From the NCBI GenBank assembly GCA_019310965.1, contig JAFDDG010000038.1, positions 1 through 35,429 of the forward strand: DNA of 35,429 nucleotides, written 5' to 3'. The notes beneath the pieces are model-generated. The model was given only the letters and a program-made list of their open reading frames with translations, made no database searches and had not been told where the DNA came from. Within the stretch, counting starts at the first letter, position 1. The number at the start of each line of letters is the position of its first letter. This stretch comes from Deltaproteobacteria bacterium (GTDB lineage: Bacteria > Myxococcota_A > UBA9160 > SMWR01). Positions 7,616 to 16,456 of the stretch are shown here, piece after piece. Position numbers and translations under genes: made by a program.

Positions 7616-8671
7616 ATGTTCAGGATCCGAACTAGCGAATACAAAGGACTGATTCTGCTGGCCGCACTGCTTCTGGTGGCGCCGCTCACGGCGAACGCCC
7701 AGGGCAAGGGCCAGCAGGGGAGCGGGGGCGGAGGCGGCAAGCCCGCGACCGCCGGCAAGGGCCAGCAAGGAGGCGGAGGAGGCGGCGGCCGCGGAGGGCA
7801 GGTGCCCAGCGCCGCGGGCGAAGACGACTCGGACCGGCCGGCATGGGCGGGCGGCGACCGGGAGGAGAACCCCCACTCCCAGGGCGGCGGCCCTCCCGCC
7901 GAGGCCGGCAGCAAGAAGGGTGATCTGTACGGAGATCTCTGGGTCGTGCTGCGCGACGAGAACGGTGCGCCGATCCTCTCGGCGGCAGGCTTCGTCCAGC
8001 CGATCGACGCGAGCGGCAACCCGATTCCCCTCGACGCCGAGGGCAAGCCCCTCGACGAGAGCCTCGTGCAGGAAGTCGAGCTCGGCCGGCTCAGCGTGGG
8101 CCGTGCGCCTTCCAAGGTGTCCGACCAGGCGCTCGACGAGGCGCTCTCCAAGCTGGTCGCGGCCACGACCATCACCCTCGACAACGCGGGGCGTCTGGTG
8201 ATCGACGGGACGAGCACGATCGACTCGCCGCTCGAGAACCTCGCGCTCTACGAGGCCTACATGACGGACGGATCGCTGACGGGCGTCACCCTGCCTGCGG
8301 GCTTCGATCCGGCCGCGCTGCTCGGTGCAGCCGCTGACAAGACCGGGGAGATCACTGTGGACCTGCTCGTGTACCAGAACACGATCCTCGACGTGAACAC
8401 GGTCAACCCGGACGGGTCGATCACCTACTACGACTTCTCGACCTATGACTACGACCGGGCTGCATCCTATCCGGGAACCGTCACCTACCTGAAGGACGAC
8501 GACGGAGACGGTGTCTACGAGACGGTGACCGAGGCCGTGATGGACGTGGTCTTCGGCGGGACCGACTGGACGGACACCACCGCTGGTGGCGCGGACGACT
8601 TCGCCCAGGCGGCGGACGACGCCCGTGCCGTGATCGAGTTCATCCACGACATGCCGATCCCGACCCCCTGA
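7616..8671 (+). CDS. Secreted Gly-rich protein, paralogue A of an unrecognised family
   Basis: This 351-residue protein has a clear signal peptide (hydrophobic core 11-23, cleavage after ANA at about 28), a Gly/Gln/Lys low-complexity region (30-70) and an acidic folded-looking C-terminal half from about 150. That half opens with EVELGRLSVGRAPSKV and contains DSPLENLALYE and LLGAAADKT. The same landmarks recur in the next gene. Acidic DxDxDG loops (DDDGDGVYET, near 297-306) suggest calcium binding. The ATG at 7616 follows AAAGGAAA, so shorter or longer starts are not needed. The sigma-54 promoter at 7493 precedes it. It is probably exported across the inner membrane and perhaps surface exposed. 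No known family was recognised. Confidence 0.82.
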   Translation: MFRIRTSEYKGLILLAALLLVAPLTANAQGKGQQGSGGGGGKPATAGKGQQGGGGGGGRGGQVPSAAGEDDSDRPAWAGGDREENPHSQGGGPPAEAGSKKGDLYGDLWVVLRDENGAPILSAAGFVQPIDASGNPIPLDAEGKPLDESLVQEVELGRLSVGRAPSKVSDQALDEALSKLVAATTITLDNAGRLVIDGTSTIDSPLENLALYEAYMTDGSLTGVTLPAGFDPAALLGAAADKTGEITVDLLVYQNTILDVNTVNPDGSITYYDFSTYDYDRAASYPGTVTYLKDDDGDGVYETVTEAVMDVVFGGTDWTDTTAGGADDFAQAADDARAVIEFIHDMPIPTP

Positions 8672-8679
8672 GGGGTCCC

Positions 8680-8722
8680 GTCCGGAAGGGGGAGCGGACG
8701 CCCCTCCCTCCCCCTTACGGAC
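8680..8722 (+). promoter_or_regulatory. Intercistronic stem-loop between the two paralogues
   Basis: A 15-bp stem (8680-8694 pairing with 8708-8722, one mismatch) encloses a 13-base loop and ends two bases before the GGAGGG ribosome-binding site of the next gene. It has no following T run, so it is more likely an mRNA-stabilising or partial-termination/translation-control hairpin than a full terminator. It could set different levels of the two paralogues. Confidence 0.55.
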
Positions 8723-8735
8723 ATGGAGGGCGCCC

Positions 8736-9704
8736 ATGCGCTTCAAGAGCTTCCCGACCTCCCTGGCCACGATCTTCTTGCTTGCCATTTCCCCCCTGAC
8801 GACCGCCGACGGTGCCAACGCGCAGGATCACGGCGACCGCTCCGGGGGCGTTCACAGCGGCCGGGGAAGCTCCCACGACCAGCACAGCGGAGGCCGAGGC
8901 GGCTCGGGACGAGGCCGCGGTAGCGGGCAATCCTCCAGTTCGAGCAGCCACCACGTACCTACCGCCGTGGGTGACGACAGCGCGAGCAGCGATCACGACG
9001 ACACCGGCCACGATTCGGGCGGCCATGACGACGGGTCGAGCCACACCTCGAAGGGCAAGCAGGGCGGGCAGGGCCAGGCTTCGGCCGGCCGCGGACGCGG
9101 TCAGGGTGGCGGCGCCGGGCGCGGCGCCTCGGGACGCCGAAGCTCCGACGATCCCAAGGGACAGTCCTCCGACCGCGGACAAAGCGACGCCATCCGGCCG
9201 GGCGGTCGCCCGGTCTGGGCCCAGGAGGGCCTTCCCGAGATCGAGCTGGGCCGGCTCAACGTGGCCCGCGCTCCGAGCCGCGTGCTCGACCGGGCTCTCG
9301 CTGAAGCGGTGGGAGAGTGGTCGGACGACAAGACGGATTGGTACGGCCTCTCCCTCGAAGAGGCCTTGGCCCGACTCCCGGAGCTCGAGAAGGGCATCCG
9401 GGTGGAGTCGCCCCTCGGCAATCTCGGGATGTACCGGTCGCTTCTCTCCGGGCAGCGGCCCGTGCCCATCTCAGGAGACGCCCTCGCGCTCGCGGCGCTG
9501 TTCCTCGGAGCTGCGAGCGACAAGACGATTCCGATCGTCCCGGACACTGTGGTCGCGCTCAACACCATCCTGGGGGTCGGCGGCGATCTGAGCAGCACCC
9601 AGGTGAGTGGGCTCGCCGGCGACGCCGACCGGGTTCGTGCCGCCATCCTAGAGGCACACGGTGATGTGGGTGAAGACGTGGACGAGGGCGGCCACGGCCA
9701 CTGA
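8736..9704 (+). CDS. Secreted His/Ser/Gly-rich protein, paralogue B of the same unrecognised family
   Basis: This 322-residue protein has a signal peptide (to about residue 29, ending in GANAQ) and a long low-complexity region (30-150) rich in Gly, Ser, His, Asp and Arg. The C-terminal domain (about 165-310) carries EIELGRLNVARAPSRV, ESPLGNLGMYR and FLGAASDKT. These match EVELGRLSVGRAPSKV, DSPLENLALYE and LLGAAADKT of the preceding gene, so the pair arose by tandem duplication with a freely changing N-terminal half. The His/Asp-rich repeats and HGHGH-type end could bind divalent metal. The start follows GGAGGG. It is probably co-transcribed with the 7616 gene across the 8680 hairpin. Function is unknown. 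Confidence 0.8.
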   Translation: MRFKSFPTSLATIFLLAISPLTTADGANAQDHGDRSGGVHSGRGSSHDQHSGGRGGSGRGRGSGQSSSSSSHHVPTAVGDDSASSDHDDTGHDSGGHDDGSSHTSKGKQGGQGQASAGRGRGQGGGAGRGASGRRSSDDPKGQSSDRGQSDAIRPGGRPVWAQEGLPEIELGRLNVARAPSRVLDRALAEAVGEWSDDKTDWYGLSLEEALARLPELEKGIRVESPLGNLGMYRSLLSGQRPVPISGDALALAALFLGAASDKTIPIVPDTVVALNTILGVGGDLSSTQVSGLAGDADRVRAAILEAHGDVGEDVDEGGHGH

Positions 9705-9821
9705 GCCCCGAGTTCAGCGGGCGCGGCTGGGGCCGCGAAGGACAGCCGGAGCAGGAGCGAGACCGCCGACGGGCGCGCTTCACGAGGCTCGGCAGGGCAT
9801 GGCCCTTGCGGGCCCATCACC

Positions 9822-10648
<827 letters not shown>

Positions 10649-10677
10649 TTGGCAAGCTGCCGATCCCTGTCTATAAG
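10649..10677 (+). promoter_or_regulatory. Sigma-70-type promoter of the dcw cluster
   Basis: TTGGCA (10649-10654) and TATAAG (10672-10677) are separated by exactly 17 bases, close to the housekeeping consensus TTGACA/TATAAT. The predicted start near 10684 lies directly before the three MraZ-type boxes and about 45 bases before the mraZ ATG. Confidence 0.7.
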
Positions 10678-10686
10678 GGGGATGTC

Positions 10687-10711
10687 GTGGCAGCAAGTGG
10701 CATGAAGTGGA
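10687..10711 (+). promoter_or_regulatory. mraZ operator: Triple MraZ-type operator boxes
   Basis: GTGG occurs at 10687-10690, 10697-10700 and 10707-10710, i.e. three boxes with a strict 10-bp period, each followed by C or A. Known MraZ operators are arrays of short TGGGN/GTGG-type direct repeats at 10-bp phasing between the promoter and the mraZ ribosome-binding site. This array has the same position, so autorepression of the cluster by MraZ is likely. Confidence 0.72.
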
Positions 10712-10727
10712 AGGAAAGAGCAAGTCG

Positions 10728-11174
10728 ATGGCACGCGGCCGCTTCTTCCACTCAATGGATGACAAAGGGCGAGTGAGTATCCCAGCTGTGTTGAGAAACG
10801 AACTTCAAACACAAGACGAGCGGCCTCCCTTCCTGACCAGTGTATTGGATAGCCCCGCCGTCGGCCTCTACCCGCACGAAACCTGGCTCGCGATCGAAGA
10901 GCGCCTCAACAACGTTTCACAGATGAAGCCTGAGATCGCATCCCTCCGACGCATGGTCATTTCCGGCGCCGTCGAGGCCCCGATCGATAGCTCTGGACGA
11001 ATCTTGATTCCGCCCCACCTGCGTGAGCACGCGCAGCTGGAACGGGACGTCACGATCGCGGGCGTCGGCTCGCGCATCGAGATCTGGGACAAAGCCCGCT
11101 TCGAAGAGGAACTCGGATCGATCCGGCAGCAGGGTCGCGAGGTTTCCGACGTCGCCGCGGAGCTGGGTTTGTAG
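10728..11174 (+). CDS. mraZ: Transcriptional regulator MraZ
   Basis: This 148-residue protein has the two tandem AbrB-like swapped-hairpin domains of MraZ. The first opens with MARGRFFHSMDDKGRVSIPA; the second contains DSSGRILIPPHLREHAQLE. MraZ forms ring-shaped oligomers that bind phased repeats before its own gene and control the division/cell-wall operon. The ATG at 10728 is preferred over an in-frame GTG at 10707 because it follows AAGGAAAGAG and gives the normal family N-terminus; the GTG lies inside the operator array. It heads the dcw cluster, with promoter and boxes immediately upstream. Length is typical. Confidence 0.95.
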   Translation: MARGRFFHSMDDKGRVSIPAVLRNELQTQDERPPFLTSVLDSPAVGLYPHETWLAIEERLNNVSQMKPEIASLRRMVISGAVEAPIDSSGRILIPPHLREHAQLERDVTIAGVGSRIEIWDKARFEEELGSIRQQGREVSDVAAELGL

Positions 11175-11458
11175 GGAGAAGTGATTGGGGGGGGGTCCCG
11201 GAAGCGCAGGCTTCCGGGCAAGAGAGATGGGGTGTCTCCGGAGTTGCTGAACTGAGACGCGTGGGAATCGTTGGGGGGCGTGCCCCCGCGACCCAGAGAC
11301 GCGCTCCGGAGCTCCCCAATCTCTCCTCCTCCCTGGAACCGCGCGGCGGTTGAGCGGTTCCGAACCTCCACGTCTCCAATCCTCGTTGGGCGGGGGCAGC
11401 GGATGCTGTTCTCGCGAATCAAGCAACGGGGGATCGCGGCACGGCGATCCCCACCGAG
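11175..11458 (+). other. Highly structured spacer between mraZ and rsmH
   Basis: This 284-base gap holds several inverted repeats: CCCGGAAG/CTTCCGGG (11197-11218), an imperfect 21-bp pair (11223-11243 with 11304-11324), GGGGG/CCCCC (11274-11287), GGAACCGC/GCGGTTCC (11335-11361) and GGGGATCGC/GCGATCCCC (11429-11452). A run of nine G lies at 11187-11195. No convincing gene was found. Elsewhere mraZ and rsmH are usually nearly adjacent. It may act as a leader/attenuator or be a relic of a small mobile element. Confidence 0.6.
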
Positions 11459-12448
11459 GTGGACCTCGAGCGAGATGCCGGGTCCAGAACCGAGTTGAGC
11501 CGCGAAATTCTCCACCAGCCCGTACTCGTCGCCGAGTGCATGAACCTCCTGGGTGCTGAACCCGGGCGAATCTTCGTAGACGGAACGCTTGGCTACGCAG
11601 GCCACGCCGAGGCGCTGCTGAACAAGACGGCGCCCGATGGCTTGCTCTTCGGGCTGGACCGGGATGCAGACGCCCTCGCAGCGGCCGCTGAACGGCTCGC
11701 ACCCTTCGGCGACCGCGCGATCCTTCTCCACGCGTCCTTCCGCGAACTCCGCGATGTCCTGAAGGCCCGGGGTGTCTCCCAGGTGGATGGTGTGTTGCTG
11801 GATCTGGGTGTCTCGTCGGTGCAGCTCGATCGGGCTGAGCGCGGCTTCCGCTTCTCCGAAGAGACCGCCGAAGAAACACCCCTCGACATGCGCATGGATG
11901 CCACCCGGGGCGAGACCGCGGCAGATCTGCTGGCTCGGGCCTCCGAGGAAACCCTCACGGATTGGTTCCGCCGCTACGGCGAACTCCGTGGCGCTGCACG
12001 CCTGGCGCGAACGATCGTCGAATCCCGTCGGGAAGCCCCGCCCCGCACGGCCGCGGATCTGATTCGCTTGACCCGCGAAGCGCGAGTCGGCGGCGGCCGA
12101 CGCCATCATCCGGCGACCCTGGTCTTCCAGGCTTTGCGGATCGCCGTGAACGACGAACTCGGCGCCCTCGAGGAAGGGCTCGCCACGGCGACGAGCGTAC
12201 TCGCACCGGGCGGCCGGCTATGCGTCATCGCCTACCACTCGCTCGAGGACCGGATCGTGAAGCATTTCATGCGCGGCGCCGAGCGCGGTTGCATCTGCCC
12301 GCCCAAGGATCCCATCTGCACCTGCGGGATCCTGCCCAGCCTGCGCCGCATCACCCGACGGCCCGTGCGCCCAGGCGTCGATGAGATCGCGGGAAACCCG
12401 CGGGCACGTTCCGCGCGTCTGCGTGCCGCGGAAAAGTTGGCGGCATGA
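11459..12448 (+). CDS. rsmH: 16S rRNA (cytosine-1402-N4) methyltransferase RsmH
   Basis: This 329-residue S-adenosylmethionine-dependent enzyme (MraW) methylates C1402 in the ribosomal P site. Motif I appears as DGTLGYAGHA (41-50), with Ala where GGH is usual. DGVLLDLGVSSVQLD, the RRHHPATLVFQALRIAVNDE block and YHSLEDRIVKHFM are all present. The start is uncertain: GTG 11459 gives the longest form, while TTG 11495 would give MSREILHQPVL, closer to the usual family N-terminus; neither has a strong ribosome-binding site. Its end overlaps ftsL by four bases (ATGA). Identity is secure. Confidence 0.94.
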   Translation: MDLERDAGSRTELSREILHQPVLVAECMNLLGAEPGRIFVDGTLGYAGHAEALLNKTAPDGLLFGLDRDADALAAAAERLAPFGDRAILLHASFRELRDVLKARGVSQVDGVLLDLGVSSVQLDRAERGFRFSEETAEETPLDMRMDATRGETAADLLARASEETLTDWFRRYGELRGAARLARTIVESRREAPPRTAADLIRLTREARVGGGRRHHPATLVFQALRIAVNDELGALEEGLATATSVLAPGGRLCVIAYHSLEDRIVKHFMRGAERGCICPPKDPICTCGILPSLRRITRRPVRPGVDEIAGNPRARSARLRAAEKLAA

Positions 12449-12822
12449 GTCGGGCCTGGAGCCAGAAGCGGGCGCGACTCTTCGATGAGGCGGACGCGGG
12501 AACCAAAAACCTCGTCGGCCGTGACATGAAGCGGACGCGTCGCCGCAGGCGCGGCGGGCGCGTCGCCTGGTTGTCCGTTTTCGTCGGTGTCCTCGCCGCT
12601 GCCCTCTTCCTGGTCGCTTTGCGAAACTCGATCCTTCGCGTGCGCTACGACCTCGACACCGCACGTCAGCGCGAAATCGCCCTCATGGAACGCAAGGCGA
12701 ACGCAACCGTACGTCTGCGCGAGCTTCGCGATCCGACCCGCTTGAAAGCACTCGCCAAAGAACGTGGCTTCGTCAGGCCCCAGAAGGTCATCGACCTGGG
12801 AATGGGGGCTGCCCGCCCATGA
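12445..12822 (+). CDS. ftsL: Cell division protein FtsL
   Basis: This 125-residue bitopic protein has an Arg-rich cytoplasmic N-terminus (RTRRRRRGGR, 30-39), one transmembrane helix (about 40-59) and a periplasmic coiled coil (about 60-95). It ends with the DPTRLKALAKERGFVRP motif common to FtsL. It bridges FtsQ/FtsB to the FtsW-FtsI synthase. Sequence identity in this family is low, so the call relies on topology, length and position between rsmH and ftsI. It overlaps both neighbours by four bases, indicating translational coupling. No ftsB is in the window. Confidence 0.9.
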   Translation: MSRAWSQKRARLFDEADAGTKNLVGRDMKRTRRRRRGGRVAWLSVFVGVLAAALFLVALRNSILRVRYDLDTARQREIALMERKANATVRLRELRDPTRLKALAKERGFVRPQKVIDLGMGAARP

Positions 12823-14930
12823 GATCCGCGGATCTGCGCCATTCAGGACGGCGAACCTTGGGCGTGGGCGTGGGCCTGCTCCTCTTCTTCGGTGTCCTGG
12901 CGGTGCGGGCCGCTCATCTCTCGGTGATCGATGGCCGCGGACTCGAGCGCGGCGAGCGCCAGACCCTCACCGTGCTCCGGGTCGCCCCGGCGCGAGGCAC
13001 GATCACCGATCGACACGGATCGGAGCTTGCCATTACGGTGCAAGCTCCCTCGGTCTACGCGGTGCCCGCGCAGATCACGGACAAGCAGGCCACCGCACGA
13101 AAGCTGGCGAAAGCCCTGGGCAAGAGCACTGCGACCGTCCTGGCGCGGCTCGAGAAGCGCTCGCCTTTCGTGTACGTTGATCGCTGGCTCGGCGCTTCCG
13201 AGGCCGCCACGGTTCGCGCCCTGGAACTATCCGGCGTCGGCCTGGTCGATGAACCGCGCCGCGCCTATCCGCACAAGGCCCTGGCGGGACGTCTGGTCGG
13301 CTTCGCCAACATCGATGGCCGGGGTGCCCGCGGCATCGAACAGATGGAGGATGGCTGGCTCGCCGGACGCGCGCGCACCGTGGTGGTCGAACGCGATGCC
13401 CGGCAGCATCTGCTCCCCAAGGCCGGTGTCGATCCTCGGAGCAGCGTGGGTGGCGATGTCGCCCTCACGCTCGACGCCACGCTTCAGGCCGAGGCGGAAA
13501 CCGCTCTCTACGAGGTCGTTCGGCAGACGGGATCCCGTGGTGGGTTCGTCGTCGTACTCGATCCGCAGACCGGCGATCTCCTGGCCCTCGCCGAAGCTCC
13601 CGGCTTCGACCCGGGCGCGTTCCGAACGACGCCCTACCCGCAAACCGCCTCTTGGGCCTTTCTCAATGCTCCGGAACCGGGATCCACGCTCAAGCCCTTC
13701 GTCATCGCAACCGCCTTGCAGCGCGGTGCCGTCCGCACAGACGAGCTCTTCGATTGCGAGCAGGGGCGCTGGAAGGTGCCCGGCAAGGTCATCCATGACG
13801 TCAAGGGCCACGGGCTCCTCGACCCCGCAGGTATTCTGCGCGTCTCCAGCAACATTGGCGCGGCCAAGGTCGGCTTCCGGGTTGGAGCACAACCGCATTA
13901 TGAAATGTTGCGCGCACTGGGGTTCGGCAGCCGCAGCGGCAGCGGCTTCCCCGACGAATCCGCCGGCTTGTTGCGCAGCTGGAAGAGCTGGCGAACGGTC
14001 GACCACGCAAACGTTTCGTTCGGGCAGGGGCTGAACGTCACGGTGATCCAGATGGCCGGTGCGATGGCGACGCTTGCCAGCGGCGGCGTATTCCACGAGC
14101 CGAGGCTGATCGCGGCCCGTCGCCAGCCGGGTGGCAGCTGGGAGACAGCGCCCGAAGCAAAGAGCCGTCGGGTGTTGCGCCCGGAGATCGCGCGCACGGT
14201 GATGGACATGATGCACGGAGTCGTGGCCGACAAGGGCGGCACCGGTCGGCGCGCAGCGCTCGAGGGAGTGGCTGTCGCGGGCAAGACAGGCACGGCCCAG
14301 AAGCTCGACCTCGTTGCCAAGACCTACTCCCACAAGGACTACCAGGCCTGGTTCATCGGTGCGGCTCCGCTCGAAGCGCCGATGATCGCCGTGGCCGTCA
14401 TGCTCGACGAACCCCGGGGCAAGATCCACGGCGGCGGCTCGATCGCCGCACCGCTGTTTGCACGCGTCGCCTCCGCAGCGCTTGCTCAGCGCGGCGTCGT
14501 TGCGCTGCCGAAGCTCGGGCTTCCGGATCTGGCGCGAGTCGACTTGCCAAAGAATCCGAGCGCGAAGAAAACGGCGACGCGGGTGTCCCGCCCCTCTTCC
14601 CGCCCGGATGTAGCGGCGGCCAAAGCCAAGCCGAGATCGGACCGAAAGTCGGCGAAGACGAACGCATCCGAATCCCGCAGCCAAGCGGCAAAGCCCAGGC
14701 GGGTCGCGATGCGCCCCACCGCCCCGATGCCGCTCGCCCAGCTTGGAGGTCGCGTCCTGCTTCCGGATTTCCGAGGGCTCAGCCGCGGAGAAGTACAGAC
14801 AATGGCCGCGGGCGTTTCGCTGCGGCTCGTGCTCGATGGCCGCGGACAGGCCGTCACCCAACATCCCGCGCCCGGAACGATTGTCGCCGGTACGTCTGCC
14901 GTGCGCGTCCACTTCGAGCAGGGCATATGA
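12819..14930 (+). CDS. ftsI: Septal peptidoglycan transpeptidase FtsI (PBP3) with PASTA domain
   Basis: This 703-residue class B penicillin-binding protein has an N-terminal transmembrane anchor (about 13-32), a pedestal domain (60-210) and the transpeptidase domain. Active-site motifs are S289-T-L-K292, S343-S-N345 and K489-T-G-T. A basic, Lys/Ser/Ala-rich linker (about 575-640) connects to one C-terminal PASTA-like domain (about 645-700, opening LPDFRGLSRGEV). PASTA domains are classically Gram-positive PBP2x/PknB features but are also seen in deltaproteobacterial FtsI. It cross-links septal peptidoglycan with FtsW. It overlaps ftsL and murE by four bases each. Confidence 0.95.
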   Translation: MRSADLRHSGRRTLGVGVGLLLFFGVLAVRAAHLSVIDGRGLERGERQTLTVLRVAPARGTITDRHGSELAITVQAPSVYAVPAQITDKQATARKLAKALGKSTATVLARLEKRSPFVYVDRWLGASEAATVRALELSGVGLVDEPRRAYPHKALAGRLVGFANIDGRGARGIEQMEDGWLAGRARTVVVERDARQHLLPKAGVDPRSSVGGDVALTLDATLQAEAETALYEVVRQTGSRGGFVVVLDPQTGDLLALAEAPGFDPGAFRTTPYPQTASWAFLNAPEPGSTLKPFVIATALQRGAVRTDELFDCEQGRWKVPGKVIHDVKGHGLLDPAGILRVSSNIGAAKVGFRVGAQPHYEMLRALGFGSRSGSGFPDESAGLLRSWKSWRTVDHANVSFGQGLNVTVIQMAGAMATLASGGVFHEPRLIAARRQPGGSWETAPEAKSRRVLRPEIARTVMDMMHGVVADKGGTGRRAALEGVAVAGKTGTAQKLDLVAKTYSHKDYQAWFIGAAPLEAPMIAVAVMLDEPRGKIHGGGSIAAPLFARVASAALAQRGVVALPKLGLPDLARVDLPKNPSAKKTATRVSRPSSRPDVAAAKAKPRSDRKSAKTNASESRSQAAKPRRVAMRPTAPMPLAQLGGRVLLPDFRGLSRGEVQTMAAGVSLRLVLDGRGQAVTQHPAPGTIVAGTSAVRVHFEQGI

Positions 14931-16456
14931 TGCACCTCAGCGAGCTGCTCGCCGCGCTTCCGCCCTCGCTGGCCCCGACGCAGGTCTCCGGCGAAGACCC
15001 GATCGTGCGAGGGATCACCTACGACTCGCGCGCCGTCGCGGCCGGCGACCTGTTCGTGGCGCTGAAGGGCGGGCGCGCCGATGGCCACCGCTTCCTCGCC
15101 CAGGCGAGAGCCCTGGGTGCGGTGGCCCTTCTGGTCGAGGAGCCCGGCAAGGAAACGGAAGGTTTCCCCTTTGCCGTGGTCCCGGACAGCCGGCGTGCCC
15201 TCGCACCCATCGCGACGCGATTCTTCGGCGAACCGGCAGGGGAACTCGCGCTGCTCGGAGTGACGGGCACCAACGGCAAGACCAGCACGACGTACCTGCT
15301 CGAATCCATCTTGGCGTCGGCCGGGATCCCGGTCGGCTTGATCGGCACGATCGAAGTGCGTTACGCAGGAGAGCACGAGCGCGCGGTCAACACCACGCCG
15401 GAGAGCCTCGACCTCCAGCGAACGCTTCGCGCGATGGTAACCCGCAAGATCCAGGCGGTGGCCATCGAAGTCTCCTCCCATGGGCTGGCCCTCGGCCGCG
15501 TCGCGGGCTGCTCGTTTGCCGTGTGCGCCATCACCAACGTTACCCAGGACCATCTCGATTTCCATGAGAGCATGGAGGCCTACACCGACGCAAAGGCCAC
15601 CTTGTTTCGCGATCATCTCGTTCCCGGTGGCTGGGCGGTGGTGAACGTCGACGATCCCTCGGCCGACCGCTTCCTTCGCGCCGGCGAGCAGGCCGGGGCC
15701 CGGCTGCTGCGCGTGACGCGACACCCAGACGTCGAGGCGGAGCTGCGCGTCCTCCAATCCGAGGTTGGTGTGAACGGAACCCGGGCGCGGCTCGCTCTCC
15801 CAAACGGAGAGATCGAGGTCGAGCTCCCGCTCGTCGGAGATTTCAACGTCGAAAACCTCTCCATCGCAGCGGGCGTTGCGTTCGCCTACGGCATTTCGCC
15901 CGAGGCGATCGTCCGCGGCGTCGAGACCTGCCCGCAGGTGCCGGGACGCGTGGAGCGGGTCACGGGCGGCCAGCGCAACGAACCCACCGTGTTCGTCGAC
16001 TACGCCCACACGCCGGACGCAATCGACAAGCTGCTGCGCACGCTGCGGCCTCTCACGCCCGGCCGACTCGTCACGTTGTTCGGCTGCGGGGGAGACCGCG
16101 ACCAGGCCAAGCGACCGCTGATGGCCGAGGCCGTCGCGCGCTGGAGCGACCGTGCGGTGGCGACCAGCGACAACCCGCGCACCGAAGATCCGGCCGCCAT
16201 CCTGCGGGACGTCGAAGCCGGCCTCGGTGGCCTCGAGCGATGTGACGCGGCGGACCTCGACAGGACCGAGAAGGGCTACGCCTCGGTGATCGACCGACGT
16301 GCGGCGATCGGCTGCGCCATCGCCATGGCGCGCGCCGAGGACACGGTGGTTCTCGCCGGGAAGGGCCACGAGGACTACCAGATCGTCGGAACCGAGAAGC
16401 TGCCCTTCGACGATCGGGAAGAAGCGGCCCGCGCGCTGGCAAGGAGGGCCACTTGA
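14927..16456 (+). CDS. murE: UDP-MurNAc-tripeptide synthetase MurE (meso-DAP type)
   Basis: This 509-residue ATP-dependent ligase adds meso-diaminopimelate to UDP-MurNAc-Ala-Glu in the cytoplasm. The P-loop GTNGKTS is at 114-120, the carbamylated-lysine region DAKATLF is at 221-227 and YAHTPDA is at 359-365. The specificity motif DNPR (415-418) marks meso-DAP rather than lysine addition and so indicates Gram-negative-type peptidoglycan. Two ATGs in a row (14927, 14930) are possible starts. The overlap with ftsI favours the first. Confidence 0.96.
   Translation: MMHLSELLAALPPSLAPTQVSGEDPIVRGITYDSRAVAAGDLFVALKGGRADGHRFLAQARALGAVALLVEEPGKETEGFPFAVVPDSRRALAPIATRFFGEPAGELALLGVTGTNGKTSTTYLLESILASAGIPVGLIGTIEVRYAGEHERAVNTTPESLDLQRTLRAMVTRKIQAVAIEVSSHGLALGRVAGCSFAVCAITNVTQDHLDFHESMEAYTDAKATLFRDHLVPGGWAVVNVDDPSADRFLRAGEQAGARLLRVTRHPDVEAELRVLQSEVGVNGTRARLALPNGEIEVELPLVGDFNVENLSIAAGVAFAYGISPEAIVRGVETCPQVPGRVERVTGGQRNEPTVFVDYAHTPDAIDKLLRTLRPLTPGRLVTLFGCGGDRDQAKRPLMAEAVARWSDRAVATSDNPRTEDPAAILRDVEAGLGGLERCDAADLDRTEKGYASVIDRRAAIGCAIAMARAEDTVVLAGKGHEDYQIVGTEKLPFDDREEAARALARRAT
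16441..16447 (+). promoter_or_regulatory. Strong ribosome-binding site fixing the TTG start of murF
   Basis: AAGGAGG lies five bases before TTG 16453, which itself overlaps the murE stop (TTGA). No ATG or GTG in frame is similarly placed, so TTG initiation is well supported. Confidence 0.75.

Noticed and set aside
14486..16369. 627-codon minus-strand frame opposite ftsI/murE
   Set aside because: It overlaps two unmistakable enzymes with intact active sites; codon bias explains the open antisense frame.
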